A stretch of 64,000 nucleotides of DNA, from NCBI RefSeq assembly GCF_030272615.1, contig NC_081413.1, forward strand, positions 723,750,649 to 723,814,648, read 5' to 3'. This DNA comes from Cryptomeria japonica. Its lineage: Eukaryota; Streptophyta; Pinopsida; Cupressales; Cupressaceae. The notes under the pieces were generated by a model. The model did not search any database. It saw only the letters and a list, made by a program, of their open reading frames with translations, and was not told the origin of the DNA. A program made the translations under genes and the position numbers. Positions 10,186 through 23,420 of this stretch are shown here, one piece after another. Every line of letters starts with the position of its first letter. The stretch's first letter is position 1.

Positions 10186-12621
10186 AAACGGAATTACAAA
10201 GGTTCACTTTGATAACATCTTTATTTTTGTCTCGGGCAGAGGTATGTCTAATTGTTTTAAGGTTGTAGCATTTTGAATTGTATTGGATTGGTTCCATATT
10301 TGATATTATAAGGGAATTGGTGTGGTGCCTTAAATCGATATAGTGGTAAGAGGATCAATGTCTCTCGAAGGATGTTGCCTTTCAAACTAATTGTAATAAT
10401 TTCATTTATTTGTGAGGTTGGATTTGGGCAGTAGATCGAAGTAGCTTGCTCATCGTCATTTTTCCCTTCTTGGGTTTCCATGTAAATCCTAGTGTTATAT
10501 GCTTTGTGTGATTGCTTTTATCATTTGCGTGTTTTTAAAATAATGCTAGTGTCTCGTGAATGAGTGAGAAAATTAAAAAGATAGGAGATTTGATGATATA
10601 TTGATTCACCCTCCCCCATCTTAGTATATTGGTATGTTCAACAAAGTCGTGTTCGAGGGTGTTCTTTTGGGGTAGATTTGATACCCAAAAGATCTACCTA
10701 AACTAATTAAAAAAATGGCACAAAAATAGTGAATAGTTCTTAGGCAAATTGGAGGGATTTTATGAGAAGTTAATTGCACATTTTGAGTGGCAAATCCACT
10801 AGCAAATAATGTCATGTATGCTACATTACTTGACAATCAACATTTAATGTTCATCAATATTTTCAAAAAAAAGAAACAAACAAAAACAAACAAAAAACTT
10901 ATAAGGAAGTGCGCAATAATGCTTATGGAAGAATAATAATCAAACATTAACAATTATTTTAATTATAGTTAAAATAAGGATTTTTTCTTTCTTGTTTCCA
11001 AATTATCAAACAAACTTGACGTTCTATGATAGTAATCTCATATTATCCACGTAGCAAATAAAATTGTTTCCTGGTTGCTTTACAAGTTCCAAAATCAAAA
11101 TGGCAGATAAGAGTCTTTTTATTTTAACAAGGATTCATAATATTTAGCACCTATTTGGACTACAAATTTCATAATGATGAGGGATGTTAAAGTTGAATTT
11201 TTCATTCAAATCCTATGGCATGATCATTTGATGATGTTTTTTTTATTTAAATTGCCAACAATTCATCATGTTCATCATGGCCTCTAGCCTAGAGGAATCG
11301 TTGATACAAGTTCCTTTTAGTTGTAAACTGTCAAAATTAAATTAACAAGTAGTAAATCTCAAGCCAAGGTGTGAGTTTTAAAAAATTTCAGAGGCTCCCA
11401 AAAAAGTTCTATATTTGACAAAGATTTCAAATCAATTATTTTAGAATTTGAAAACTTAAGTAGAAAAACTTTGTTTTTTTTTTTTTAAAATAATATGTTC
11501 CTATTATTGGGCTTTTGTTTTAATTGTTTGTTTTACAATCAGTCACATTAAATAACATTTATTTCGTCTCAATTTTTTATAGGTGGGGATATAATTGCTT
11601 TAAAGCAATTTGTTTATGGTATTATTATTATTATTATTATTTTTGTAATTTTTTTTTATAAAATCTTACAAATAAATGTTTTGAGCACATAAATTGTAAT
11701 AATATTCAATGTTACAATTACGATACAAAAGTTTTCAAACTCAAAATCAAATTATTGTATTGTTTTGTGAGATTCGATAAGTGTGTAATAGGAGGCTCTA
11801 TGTCTAACTTTGTGTGGCACTCATCTTCTCTTATTATAAATAGATTTGTATGTTTCTAATGAATTGCTACTTTTAATTTTGCATTATGCTTCATATTGTT
11901 AGTAGAGTTTTTTCTTGTTAATATGAATTTGTTGCTCTTTGATTTGACCTATTTATATTCAATTCATGTATTGTCCAACTACATGACATAAAATCTTTAT
12001 TGTGAGACAATGAACTTTTCAAGTCTTGTGATCTAACCTTGAGATAAAAATATAGTCAATTTTTCTTTCCAATATTCTATTTTCATACAAAACCCTAGAT
12101 TATAAAAGTGATAAGTAGAAAACCTTTTCTGTTTTGATTTTATGAGTAGTTTAAATTGAGGAGCTTCCCCTGCAAATTTGAAGGATAATTTTCTCACATA
12201 TTACTTTGGTTTTAAGTTTTTTTTTAAGCAAACAAACTCAACTCTTGAAGTTCACAATATATCGTGACACCCATTATAGCTCCCTTTATGTCACTTATCT
12301 AATTTTTTACCCATTAAGATAGGATGAGTATTTAAACACCCCATTTAGATTTTTAGAATTCACAAGTGCAAAATCCATGCCCATAGGTTCTCATTAGGTA
12401 CCACCACCAAGAGCTTGGTGATAGAAATCAACTCTAATGGTTGCTTTGGAATGAGGTTGACCACAATCACTGATTATATCCACATCTAAAAGATGTTTTA
12501 CAGACTCCATTATAGTTGACTTCTTGTAATTGAAAATGGCTTGTAATCACTTGTCTCCTACTTGACTATGACAAAAAGGACCAAGATTGGGGTTAATGCA
12601 TTGGCGGGTCATTTCAAAGAT
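10186..12621. other. AT-rich non-coding DNA
   Basis: Nothing recognisable as a gene. There is an ATT triplet run near 11620-11641 and several poly-T tracts. On the minus strand, 12380-12620 gives a short protein-like stretch with at least one stop that might be a remnant of a retroelement polyprotein. It shows no diagnostic motif. Confidence 0.5.
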
Positions 12622-12762
12622 AGTTGTAAAGGCCACTACTAAGGTAACAAACTAAAAGTTGCTACTCCAAGCAACACTTATAATAAGACAAAGTAGGCAG
12701 TTGTAAAGGCCACTACTAAGGTAACAAACTAAAAGTTGCTACTCCAAGCACCACTTATAATA
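12622..12762. repeat. tandem duplication, 77-bp unit, two copies
   Basis: AGTTGTAAAGGCCACTACT begins at 12622 and again at 12699. The two units are almost identical through CACTTATAATA, so the duplication is recent relative to its surroundings. Confidence 0.9.
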
Positions 12763-13914
12763 CAATAAACTGAATTATTTTGAATGTTAATTGATATGAA
12801 TGGGAGATGATCCTTAGAAATTAGCTTATTGGTTAAGATCAAAACATGATCTTTTGTAGATGTTTTTTTTTCTAATTTGATGAACAAAAATTATAATTTT
12901 ATTATTTCATCTATCACATATATGGTTTCTTTGATTCATCTTCTTACTAATTAGAACTAAAATATAGCTTTTTTTGAAAGCATCTCAATCAAACTCCAAA
13001 TTAAAATGCATTTTTATCTAAGGATGTTTTGAAATGGATTTAATTAAATCATTGAAGAAAACTTAAAAAGTTGTTGTATTAACAAATTTTAAAATACATA
13101 TTCAATTAATATTAAAATGAAGCTTCTCTTACATGAAAAGAATTGAGGAAAGATTAACTCAAAAGTAATTTCATAAGAAATAATACTTCTTTTTAGAAAT
13201 TATTAAGAAATATTATGTCTTTTTGACAAACTATTAAAAAATTATAAAGAAAAATGAATAAATATTATTGAAAATACTATCAAGAATGAAAATATTTATC
13301 CAAAGATATAATCAAAGTTTCATTAAAATTTAGATATAAAAATTAAATAAAAAAATATCAAATAGCCAAAAGAAAAAAATGGTACGTTCAAATTTTGTAG
13401 TCATTTGAATATAACACACCAAATTTCAAACATGAAGGGCTTAGAAAAAATAAAATATTACTTACATATAACACTAAATTGTTGTTTGGCTAAAATAGTA
13501 GAATTTGAGGGTAAAAGTGTAAAAATTAAGAATTCATACCTCAACTTACAATCCATTTGATAATGATAATGAAGTTAAATCTTTAGAATTGAGAGAACGG
13601 ACAAATTGATGCTAAGAGTTGTTGAGATTAAGAAAAGAAAGTAGCTAGCATATTGACTATCCAAATAAATGTGGAGTAAATGCTATGTCTTTTTTTAGTG
13701 ATAACAAATTCCAACATTAAAAAATATAAGATTTAAAACTGGTAATCAATTTTTAAATAAAAAAGTATGCAAATGTTAAGAAGAATAATACAAGTACTAA
13801 ACAAAGGAGAGAAATTTTGTTTGTGAGATTGCTTGTATCTGTACATAATATTGTGTGATCTAATTTGAAATGACTTTATTTAAAAAAATTAATTATCACT
13901 TTTCAATAAATTAA
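12763..13914. other. AT-rich non-coding DNA
   Basis: Very AT-rich sequence with frequent stops in all frames. No gene, RNA or element signature was seen. Confidence 0.6.
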
Positions 13915-14640
13915 GGTCAGCATACAATGATACTATCAAGTCTTGGTTTCGAATAATGATATGTCCATGTCCATGTCCATGTCCATGTCCACTATGTCCA
14001 TGCAACTTTTATAAGTTCTTTTCACACTCACTTTAATCATTCGTCTAAAAGCAATGAATTATTCTTTCTACATGTGACCACATAGACTAGGGTGAAAAGT
14101 ATAATAGGTTGCAATGTTATTTAAGTGGAGAACATGTAATAATAGAGTTGAAATGTGATTCTTCAACTATTATCTGAATAAGATTCTTTCATGTATTAAA
14201 TCAATTTTTGTCATATACAGTAGGTATAATGGGAAATCATAACAACTAGATGAGAAAAGCATAAAGTGATATGATTATTTTTTTAACCTATCAACAATCA
14301 TATGATGATACTATCAAATTGGTTGAGAATTATACATCTCCGTAGATTCCCTTTTGATTTTTTCAAGTTCATTTCACCATCAATTTAATTGTTGGTCTAA
14401 AAGCATTGAATTCATTTTGCAACATGTAAACACATAGACTAAAATGACTAGTATAATAATTTTCAATGTTATTGAATTACATAAAAAGAATTAATAAAAT
14501 TGAAAATAGAATCTTCAATTAATATTTGAATACAATATATACATATAATAATTGAAAATTAACATTTTTTTATTTATTATAAATATATAGTTAAAAATTA
14601 TAACCACCATACTTAAAAAATATAAAGTGATGTGACTATA
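13915..14640. repeat. diverged tandem duplication, about 360-bp unit
   Basis: Two colinear copies. GATACTATCAA is at 13929 and 14307. GTCTAAAAGCA.TGAATT is at about 14043 and 14396, and CACATAGACTA at about 14080 and 14431. ATAAAGTGAT is at 14261 and 14622. Offsets vary between 352 and 378 because of indels. The first copy alone contains a hexamer array (TGTCCA). Confidence 0.75.
13961..14002 (+). repeat. TGTCCA hexamer array
   Basis: Five perfect units of ATGTCC followed by an interrupted sixth. The array is present only in the left copy of the surrounding duplication, so it arose after that duplication or was lost from the other copy. Confidence 0.9.
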
Positions 14641-15869
14641 AATTAAATAAAATCCCTACCATTACAATTAAAACAATTAAAACAAAAATAAAAGTCACAA
14701 AGAGAGTACAAGTCATACTAGGGGCAAATTTTCCACAACTTTATGCTCAAACCGTGTTATTTGCTTCATAACCACTATGACAACTTATTTTCTTCTCTTA
14801 TGTTTCTTCTCTTTATCGAAAGGCATAGTTCTTGAGTTAATTTTGCAATTCTTTACAGTTTTATCACTTTTTTCATTTGTCATTTTATTGTCATCTTAAT
14901 AGTAATGAATTATAAATTCTTGATTTAAACATAATTTTGTAATATAATTTTATTAGCCATAGAAATTGAGGTTTAATTTAAAATTTAAATGATTTAAATG
15001 TAATTTTGTAATCTAAAATTTTCAAACAAAATTAAACCATTAAAATTAATGTATGATAAAATTCAAAAGATTTAAATTAAAATTGATCATCTTATGTATT
15101 TTAATAAATGATTCTAGATTGTCTTTATTATTTTTCTAAATAATTGTATTTATTTCATTTTAAAATATTTTTCTTTATATTTTATTTGATCATTGATCAA
15201 GATAAATTGAATAATTCAGATAAATCGTTTTTATTTATCATGATTCATTTAAACATAATTATTTATAAATTAAAATTTAATATTATAATTTTGTTCACAA
15301 TATAAGATAGTTTAATATAAAAAATATATTTTATTAATTACTAATTATTTTATTCAGAAAAGATAGTTAATAGTTAATTTATTTTTATAATACTATTAAT
15401 TTTGAAAATAAAATAGTTATTTTACAAATGTCACTTATGAAAGGAAAATATTGGATAATAACCTTAGCATGATTATAGATCACAGTAAGTATTTTGACGA
15501 AGGTAGGTAGTTAAAAATAAAATATTTATTATCGTAATTATATTGTTAAAAGAATATACTTAATGATGAATTTATGTTTATACTTTTCAATCATCATGTG
15601 AAATTGAAGGATAATAATAGGTAGTTACGGAGCAATCATATATTTAATGTTTTATATAATCATTTCATATGTTTGATCTAAACTATACTTGAATGGTATT
15701 TGTGACTATTAAAAATTTAAAATATTTTGTAAAGGTAGATTGGAGCAATACACTTCAATTTTGAGGTCTATTAAATTTTTTTAGGTTGTTATTGTATTTT
15801 TTATTATATATTGATTTTTAAATATTACATGGGAGTTTCTAAGTATAATTGGTTAAAATAAGTTTTTTA
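14641..15869. other. extremely AT-rich non-coding DNA
   Basis: Long A/T runs with TTTAAAT/AAATTTA words. No open frame of interest and no element boundary could be placed. Confidence 0.6.
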
Positions 15870-17060
15870 TGGGGATGTGTCCCTACTATAGACACCTAAA
15901 ATTAATTAAATTAATATTTAATTAATTTAAGTCCTTGAACATAATTAACTAGTTTAATTGTGTTAATTCCCTTCTTCTTAAGGTTAATTAAATCAAATTT
16001 AATCAATCTTATCACTATAGTCCAATAATTAATTTATTAATAAATTGATTATTTCCCTTCTCCTAAAGTCACCTCAAACATTATTTCTTCTAAAACCTGC
16101 TTAACTAAAGTGATTCCTACAAATCACTTTCCCTAATCCCCACTTAGCCTAATTAATTCTTCTAGAAGCATGATTATCATTATTCTCCAATTTCATATCC
16201 CTCCACTCATTATCTATCTTCGTGTCACATCCTCCTAACTTTCCCACTTGCACTCTAATCACTCATTAAGCTACCTAATCAATCCCCTTAATCATTTGCA
16301 CATCCCTAATCACCTTGATCCTTTCAAAGAAATTCAAATTCTTTGAATCTCCCCATGCCTCCTCTTCCAAATGAATTTTTAATTCCTTTATCCATTTAGT
16401 CTTCCCCCACATCCTCTTATTTTGGAATTTTTATTCCCCCTCCCTCCCCCCAAGGAATTTAATATTCATTTTTCTCTTCCCAATATACTTGGGAGCTCTT
16501 CCCCATGAACCTTGAGAAGTGTGGAGACAAGAAATGCCTTTATGGTATATCTCTTAGTCTCCACACCTTGTCCTCTCAATCCATGTGCTCCCTCTCAAAT
16601 CGATCTCAACCCTTCATCCCAAAAATCAATCTTGGCCCTCCATTTTGGCCTCCTCCAATCTATAAATTGGAGTTTCCCTTCCTCACAAATCATCCACTTT
16701 TCATACATTCTTATGCTTGCCATTTCATACCCTGATCCACTTTTCATCCAATCTTATGTTGTCCATTTGGGAATCAAAAGCATCCATCATGCCATCATAA
16801 TGCCCAAATCATCCCACACTTAGTCATCATCATCCAATCAAACCATCTATCAAACATTATCCAATCTTGTTGTGTAGTGGAGAGCAATCCACATCCCATC
16901 TTGGAGCCAATCCAATCAAGTGGAGCATTTGGGCGCATTCCACTTCATCAATTTCTCAAACGGAGGAAGAGTAGAAGCTAAGGTATAATGGTTTGTGTTG
17001 GGTATTTGAATGCATTATTTTGTGTTTTATTTGGTTTATACACTACCCATTAGGATTTAG
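15870..17060 (+). repeat. probable LTR remnant
   Basis: The stretch starts with a TG-type boundary (TGTGTCCCTACTATAGACACC), followed by repeated TTAATTAA words and a C-rich middle part. It then reads GGTATAATGG near 16982 and falls back to AT-rich sequence after about 17050. The composition and layout resemble the LTR at 52369-53835 read in the opposite direction. No second copy and no target duplication were found. Frames at 16505-16823 are within it and look fortuitous. Confidence 0.35.
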
Positions 17061-18101
17061 ATCATACACCTCTTCACGCACCCCTATTCCCCCATCCCTA
17101 AGATGAGGACACCTCAAGATGTGAGGGCTTGGAGGGGAACATCCCCACCATCCTGCCTTTCCCACACATGCCCTAGGAACACTTTTGATACATCTCCTTC
17201 AAGGAGGGGATGTTTTTAGGGCATCCTCCTCATTTGCGGATGCTCTGAGGACTCTTAGATATCTTAAGTGGGAATCCTAAAAGGAAACAAAGGTGTATAA
17301 AATGCTTCCTAACACTAATATAGTGGGAAAGATAGTGCAATTTTTTCTTACAAATATTAACTATTATAGAATAAGAAACTCATTCAAAAGGATAATAAAA
17401 ATACATAAAGATATACCAAAATAAACTTTGGGAATGCATGATGATTTAAGACATTGATCCATTGACCAATTATATTGTTGAAGGTAATCATCATTTTAAA
17501 ATTTTAAATATTATATAAACATATGAATCTTTGGTATTTTCATTATTAATTCAATGTATTATAAAAAAAAATTAAGTTTTCAAAGTTTCATATGTTATTC
17601 CTTAAATTTTTTTATAATACATATTTGTATTTCCCTCCTCTCACTCTCCCCACATCTATGCCCTTGGTCTTGGACCTAAACCAAGATCCCATGGAATATT
17701 GGTTAAAATATTGGGTTCTTAGAGACCTAAGTTCAAAGCCTCAAAAGGACATCTAATTTGGAATTCTAAGTTGTGACTCTTGATCTTCCATTGTTGATTT
17801 ATAGTGTGGATATCTAAGTTATCTATTGTTATTGCTTGAAATGAGTTGAGTGTTAGTATCATTCATGCGCGTAAAGAATCAAGTATTAGTAATGATTAAT
17901 CTTATGTTTATTTTCATTTACTCATTCCTTATATTTGATATAAGTCTATTTTTTGTGGTATTTATTTTATTTCATTTTTTAATTATTTTATTTTTATATA
18001 TTATAGAAGAATTATCTTTCTTGTATTTTAGCATTATATTTGTATGTGTGATACAACTTTCTATAAATTTATTAAATATAAAATTTTGATGATGTATTAT
18101 A
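17061..18101. other. non-coding DNA, nothing recognised
   Basis: Mixed composition. The 79-codon plus-strand frame at 17850-18089 is almost only F, I, L and V, as expected of AT-rich DNA, and is not supported as a gene. Confidence 0.5.
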
Positions 18102-18790
18102 GTGTAATGCCCCTCCCTTGATCGGACTCTATTTAACCTTGTTTGACTTTGGTTGACTTCTCCTGTTGTTTATGAGACTGGGTGATACTCTTTAATATAA
18201 TGACTTTTATCGTGATTTTAGGATATGTTGTTGGTTATGTATTTATCTCAATGGATGTCTAGATGTTAGATTATATGATTAAGTACTAACCTTGGACTGA
18301 CATATCTTCTTTATGTATGAAATATTTCTGGTATTAGTCCTCTTGTATGAGTTTGAGTTTGTATGGGGTGCGAGGGGATGATCTTCCGTCACCCTCTTCG
18401 GATGGACACAGACTGTCACGACTCTCCTCCACCGGTGAGCCTGTTCATGCTAGATGTATATGTGTGTGTTTTTCTCTGTGATGTAGCTGCAGGTACCAAG
18501 CATCGACTCCACTTGAATCTTCGAGTCTGGGCGTGCTCTATTACCCAATGGTAAAGTGGAAAATCAGAGTTATCAGTCAAACCCTAGACACAACCTACTT
18601 GTCAGGTATCTTTATAGTCATAGTTAGTCTTGTTCTTGTCAGTCTCGACCATGTGTACATCTGTATATTTTGTTGTAGTTGTCCTCATAAAGTTGGCTTT
18701 TGTGAATTACTTAGTTTTGTTAGAAAAATATTTAATTTAATAATAGATAGTACTTTAATACTTTGATTATTTACTTAATTAATAAAATGT
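18102..18790 (+). repeat. probable LTR remnant, TGTAATGCCCC start
   Basis: The segment opens with TGTAATGCCCCTCCCTTG, a start typical of plant Ty3/gypsy LTRs. It is more GC-rich than its flanks until about 18600. No matching right-hand copy, primer site or coding interior was found. Confidence 0.35.
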
Positions 18791-18997
18791 ATTGGCTTCA
18801 TAAAATAATCTTTTTATTATTAAAAGAATAATTAAATAACTTTACCCCACTCTCTTATAAAATATAATAATAAAAATTAAAAAGGGATTAATTTCTTTAT
18901 GGGCATTTATTTGCTTATGTGCATTTTGGGAGTTACCAAAAATAAATAAATAGCAAAATTAATTAATGGTTCTCGCATGCATTGGGAGTTACTTTTT

Positions 18998-19018
18998 GGG
19001 GGTGGGGGGGGGGGGGGT
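18998..19018 (+). repeat. G-rich homopolymer tract
   Basis: GGGGGTGGGG followed by an unbroken run of about 10 more G. This is unusual in such AT-rich DNA and is a likely site of length error in sequencing. Confidence 0.85.
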
Positions 19019-21454
19019 GTTTAATATAATTTGTTTTTTGGGGAAATTTGGGGGGACTAGCCATGAAATTCACTGTATGCATTTTTGGTTATGGTTTTCA
19101 AATTGGTTTTATATGCTTGGAATTGGTTATCTGCTCATGAACTTGAATCATCCTCACTTTATATACAATTGATCAAATTCTCAAATATAATGAAAGCAAA
19201 TTTGTAGGAATGGATTGCAATGTTATGAATAATTACAATGCCAGTAAATTCAGGCAATGGGTTAATGGAATCAATGATGATTTGGATATATGGGATGTAT
19301 AAGGGTATTATGGTCTCCTTGGTAGTATTGAATGAACCTGTTTGTGTTTGTCATAATGAGACCTTTCTTTTGTTTCTAGTTCTTGTCTTTCATTGTATGG
19401 ATACTCAGATGTGTGGTTATGTGTTTTCTTTCAAGAGGCTTAGAAAGGGATTTTATGGAATTCATTATTTGATTAGGTCATGCTCCACTTTTGATGAAAT
19501 TTGTTCAAAACTTGTATGTTTTGGGAAGCTAGATGTGTTTCCTAGCCTACCTTGGATTCTCCCTGTATATTATCTTATTCTATCAAGAGAGTCAAGTCTT
19601 GCTATGGTACTTTGGTGAATCACCATCTTAAGATTTCTGGATTGATTTGTGGTGTTGCTTGAATTCCTAGGTGCAATCTTGGGGTGGTGGTTGTCATTGG
19701 GGGTAGGGACCCAAAGTGGTCGCCAAGGTAACTCAATGAGAGTTTGTAATCAAGTGATAACATAAAATAATGAACTTGAGTGGGTAGCTAGATAAACAAA
19801 TTATAAAGATTAATTCTTGTTGCATCTCTTACACTCAGGTACTTTTATAGGGTTGAGGTAAGTAGAGAAGGGCATGGAATGGCTTCCACCAATCTTGCCC
19901 CTTCAAAAGGTTGGTGTGGTCCACTAGTGTTTGTATGGGGGCCGGGGGTCAAGAGAGGTTACTGGGGTAACCCAGGATGGGGGCCGAGACCTAGTGAAGA
20001 CCTACCAGGGTAACTCATGACAACCTAGTGATGAAACTCTTCCCTATTTCTACCTAGTGGTAACTTGCATCTTTTGATTCCTTCCATGGACTGTTTTTGG
20101 AGCTCCGAAAGTGGTTGGTTAACTTATGTTGGTTTGTCTTTTTTTGGATTACTTTGGGCCTCTAGAAGTGGGTTGTTGACTTTGGTGTCTCCTTGACATT
20201 ACTGTTGTGAGCCTCTTGTGGATTTTGTATTGTTGAATTCTCTTGTGAGCCCTTGAGTACTCTGTCTTTTGGATTCCCTTGTGAGTCTCTTGTGAGTATA
20301 GCTTTGTGGATTCTTTTGTATTTCTTGATTGGTACCTTTGTATGTTTGCTTCTGCCTTGAGGGTCTGAATGATACCTCCTAGAAGCGGGGTGGACCTATT
20401 GGTACCACATGGTTGGGTGGAGTGCTATTCAGACCCATTGGGTTTTGGCTCCTTTAGCTGCATGTTCGAGGAGGCTCATGAAAAGATTGAAGACTGTTAT
20501 TTTTGCACCAAATTGAGACTCTTGGAGATTTGTATCTTGAGGATCCATTGTAATGTACTTGATGTTCATATATGTAATCTTCAACAATGAAATATGTATC
20601 TTGTACTTATGTAAATGATCAACATTGTAATTTGTATAGCAGTTCTTGTTGGGTTTTATTGGATGATGTTCTACCTTGAGTTACATTGTTATGGGCCTCG
20701 AGGACAATTGCAAGTTGTTGATTGTGTATCATTTTTTATCTTGATGGATGTATCTCTCTTGTTTAAGTAATGTTGTTCTTTTTTAAAGAAAAAAGAAAAA
20801 AATATTCACATTTTCATTGTTTTTGTTGTTTAAGTCATCTTGGTGTCATAGCGGGTCGTGACTTGGAAGATGTGAGGAGATAATAAGATTTATATTAATA
20901 AATGTGGATTTAAATTTATGTTATTTATGTTATAAAAAAGATATTGATTTTTTTTATTTTTTTTGTTAAAGGGAGGTGAAGGATAGTTCATATAACTATT
21001 TGAAGCATTTGTGAGTAGGATATCATTTAATATGAAATGTATTTCCTATTATTTTCACTCACATTTTTATACAATGCATAAAATTATATACATAATTACA
21101 ATTTTATATTGATAATTGTACAAATATAAAAGAATATCTATTCTTGAAAAATGGTATTTTATAAAATAATTAAAGTTTATGAATTCTCTTATATTAAAAG
21201 ATAGAATGAAACAATGTACTAATTAGAGAAATAGGTTGTTAATATAAATAAATGTGATTGGATTGTTGATTCTTAATTGAATGTATAATGTTTCATTGAC
21301 AAAAATAAAATAAAATTGTAAGCGTGTTTGAAGTTTCATATAATTTTGTGATGAATTTTTTTTATATGGATTAGTCTAAACAATTTTAATCATATATAAG
21401 TATAATCAACCTAAAATAATAAATAATTATTAGGCACTTGATTATATTCTTTAC
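19019..21454. other. non-coding, probably decayed retroelement DNA
   Basis: A 126-codon plus-strand frame (19238-19618) has no recognisable motif. The segment at 19680-20340 is GT-rich, with repeated CTTGTGAG/CTCTTGTG words resembling LTR or UTR sequence. At 20695 the word GGCCTCGAGGACAA resembles the region just after pol in plant gypsy elements, but no pol motif precedes it. From 20880 to 21454 it is AT-rich. Confidence 0.35.
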
Positions 21455-21778
21455 AATTTACAATACCAAGTTCTCCATTAATTATGTCAATAGCTACTCA
21501 TAAATTCTAAACCAACATTATGTATTGGGCAAAAAATAATAGTACTTTTTGTCTGAATGGTTTTCATTTTTCTCATATGATTTTGTATGTTTGGTATGTG
21601 TAGATAGACTATGTGTAATTTACAATACCAAGTTCTCCATTAATTATGTCAATAGCTACTCATAAATTCTAAACCAACATTATGTATTGGGCAACAAATA
21701 ATAGTACTTTTTGTCTGAATGGTTTTCATTTTTCTCATATGATTTTGTATGTTTGGTATGTGTAGATACACTATGTGT
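21455..21778. repeat. 162-bp tandem duplication, near identical
   Basis: Unit one is 21455-21616 and unit two 21617-21778. Both begin AATTTACAATACCAAG and end at CTATGTGT. Only two substitutions are visible (CAAAAAATAAT against CAACAAATAAT, and TAGATAGACT against TAGATACACT), so the duplication is recent. The same sequence occurs once, reversed and diverged, at 53836-54040 and at 26170-26340. Confidence 0.95.
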
Positions 21779-23420
21779 AATTAGTGCGGTTAAAAACCAT
21801 AACATTATATTGTTATGGAGCATAATCATATTATTTTTCATGTGTAAATATAAATTGATGCATCAAATAATATACATTTCTTAGCACTAATATCTAAATG
21901 TGTGTTCACTTCCCATGAAAAATTGCCAAGTATCATATGGTATTTGATACATTTCAAAATTTTAGTAACATGTTTTCAACCCTAATTTATTTTGGTCCAT
22001 GTTCTTATTGAAAAATTACCATCTCTAAGGTCATGACATTTGGAATGTAGCCCACAATGCTTTACATAAGTGTTATTTGTATTCAAGAAAAATAGAAATT
22101 ATACATGTAAAATTTGTATGGTTACATGAGACGCTATTTATGTTTGACATGAGAAGTAGAAATTTCATATGAAGCGGAATGTTTTATTGGCTCATCTACT
22201 TGCATACAATTGCATGCCCTTCATAAGAGGTAATTGTGTGAGATTACCAACAATGATGATTGATATTTCGGCAACATATTTTGTACCATGTGAGACAAAC
22301 ACCTATTTCAAGTGGTTGTTGATATTAACAAACATCCTAAGGTCTACAAAACTAATTTCATTAATGAGAATAAATTGAATATGTATTAACTTTTCTTGTT
22401 GTGTTGCTAACTATTGTCCACTTAAAGGTTAATTATTTTTTATAAGCATCTTCAAGGATGTGTGAATTGTAGTTGCACAAATGTTAAAATAATAAAATTA
22501 TATTGGTGTAAGTACTAGCAAAGATCTTTCAATGTTGATTGACTTGTTATTGATTGTATTCTTAATACAACTAATAAGGCAATATCTATGTATTCTAGGG
22601 GTTCTTAGGATGATCATATTAGGAGGTTTATGAATAGCTTTGCAATTAAACATACATATAAAATGGTGATCTAAAGAACCATTAAAATAGATAAATTTTC
22701 TCTTATTTATTGTATTAAGCAAGCAATCAATATCAAGACTATTTCTAAACCTCACACCAACAATAATAGTTGCTTTTAACATATGTGCAATTGTAATTCA
22801 CATATCCTTCAATGTGCCTTTTGCAGATATTCGTCCTTTTTGCAGATATTCATCCTTTAAGTGAAAAATTGTCAACTTTACACAATAAAAAGAGTTAAAG
22901 AATGTTCAATATATTCTCATTAATTAAATGTGTTTTGTAGGCCCAAGATATTTGTTAATATAAACAACCACTTTAAATTGGTTTTTTGTAACATGACATG
23001 TAAGATTTTGGTGGGATTCAAGTGAGTTGTCCTTGTTGGTGATGTTGTATAATTATTTCCTTGGAAGGACATACCATTATACATAGGCATACTCCACTTA
23101 ATGTAACATAATTCATATGGGAATTTCTACTTCACTTGCCAAACATTAATTAACATTTGAGGTAACCATACAATTTTTTACATGTATAGTTTCTATTATA
23201 CTTGAATACAAGTAACATTTATGGTAAAGCATTATGAACTATATTTCGAATAGTGTGACCTTGTAGATATATTTTTGTCAATAGGAACATGAACTAGAAT
23301 AAGCCAAGTTAAAAAATATATTAATAAACATATAAAATGCGTTAACTATATATAAAGAATTACAAGTCATATGGGATGAGAAAACATCTCTATTAATTGA
23401 GGAACATGATTTTTTTAATA
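21779..23420. repeat. large imperfect palindrome (foldback), arms about 760-840 bp
   Basis: The left arm (21779-22618) and right arm (22663-23420) are inverted copies. Matching blocks are GGTTCTTAGGATGATCAT (from 22600) with the reverse of 22663-22680, GAGAATAAATTGAAT (22366) with 22906-22920 reversed, and TTTGTATTCAAG (22075) with 23210-23221 reversed. The central loop is only about 44 bp. The arms are diverged and broken by small indels. A 94-codon minus-strand frame lies over the centre and is probably fortuitous. The family continues outside the right arm at 25985-26340 after an interruption. Confidence 0.75.

Noticed and set aside
9929-10297. Tyr-Ile and His-Thr repeat frames on both strands
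   Set aside because: They translate the TA/TG/CA microsatellite.
10320-10390. Possible degenerate tRNA-like stretch
   Set aside because: No consistent cloverleaf or A/B boxes could be placed. No tRNA gene was found anywhere in the window by eye.
17850-18089. 79-codon hydrophobic frame resembling a membrane protein
   Set aside because: AT-rich DNA gives F/I/L/V-rich frames by chance; no start context, neighbours or motif support it.
19238-19618. 126-codon plus-strand frame
   Set aside because: No recognisable domain and repeat-like surroundings. Length alone is not enough in a 64-kb window.
22498-22782. Minus-strand frame at the centre of the palindrome, considered as a helicase or transposase fragment
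   Set aside because: No catalytic or family motif can be read, and it spans the hairpin loop.
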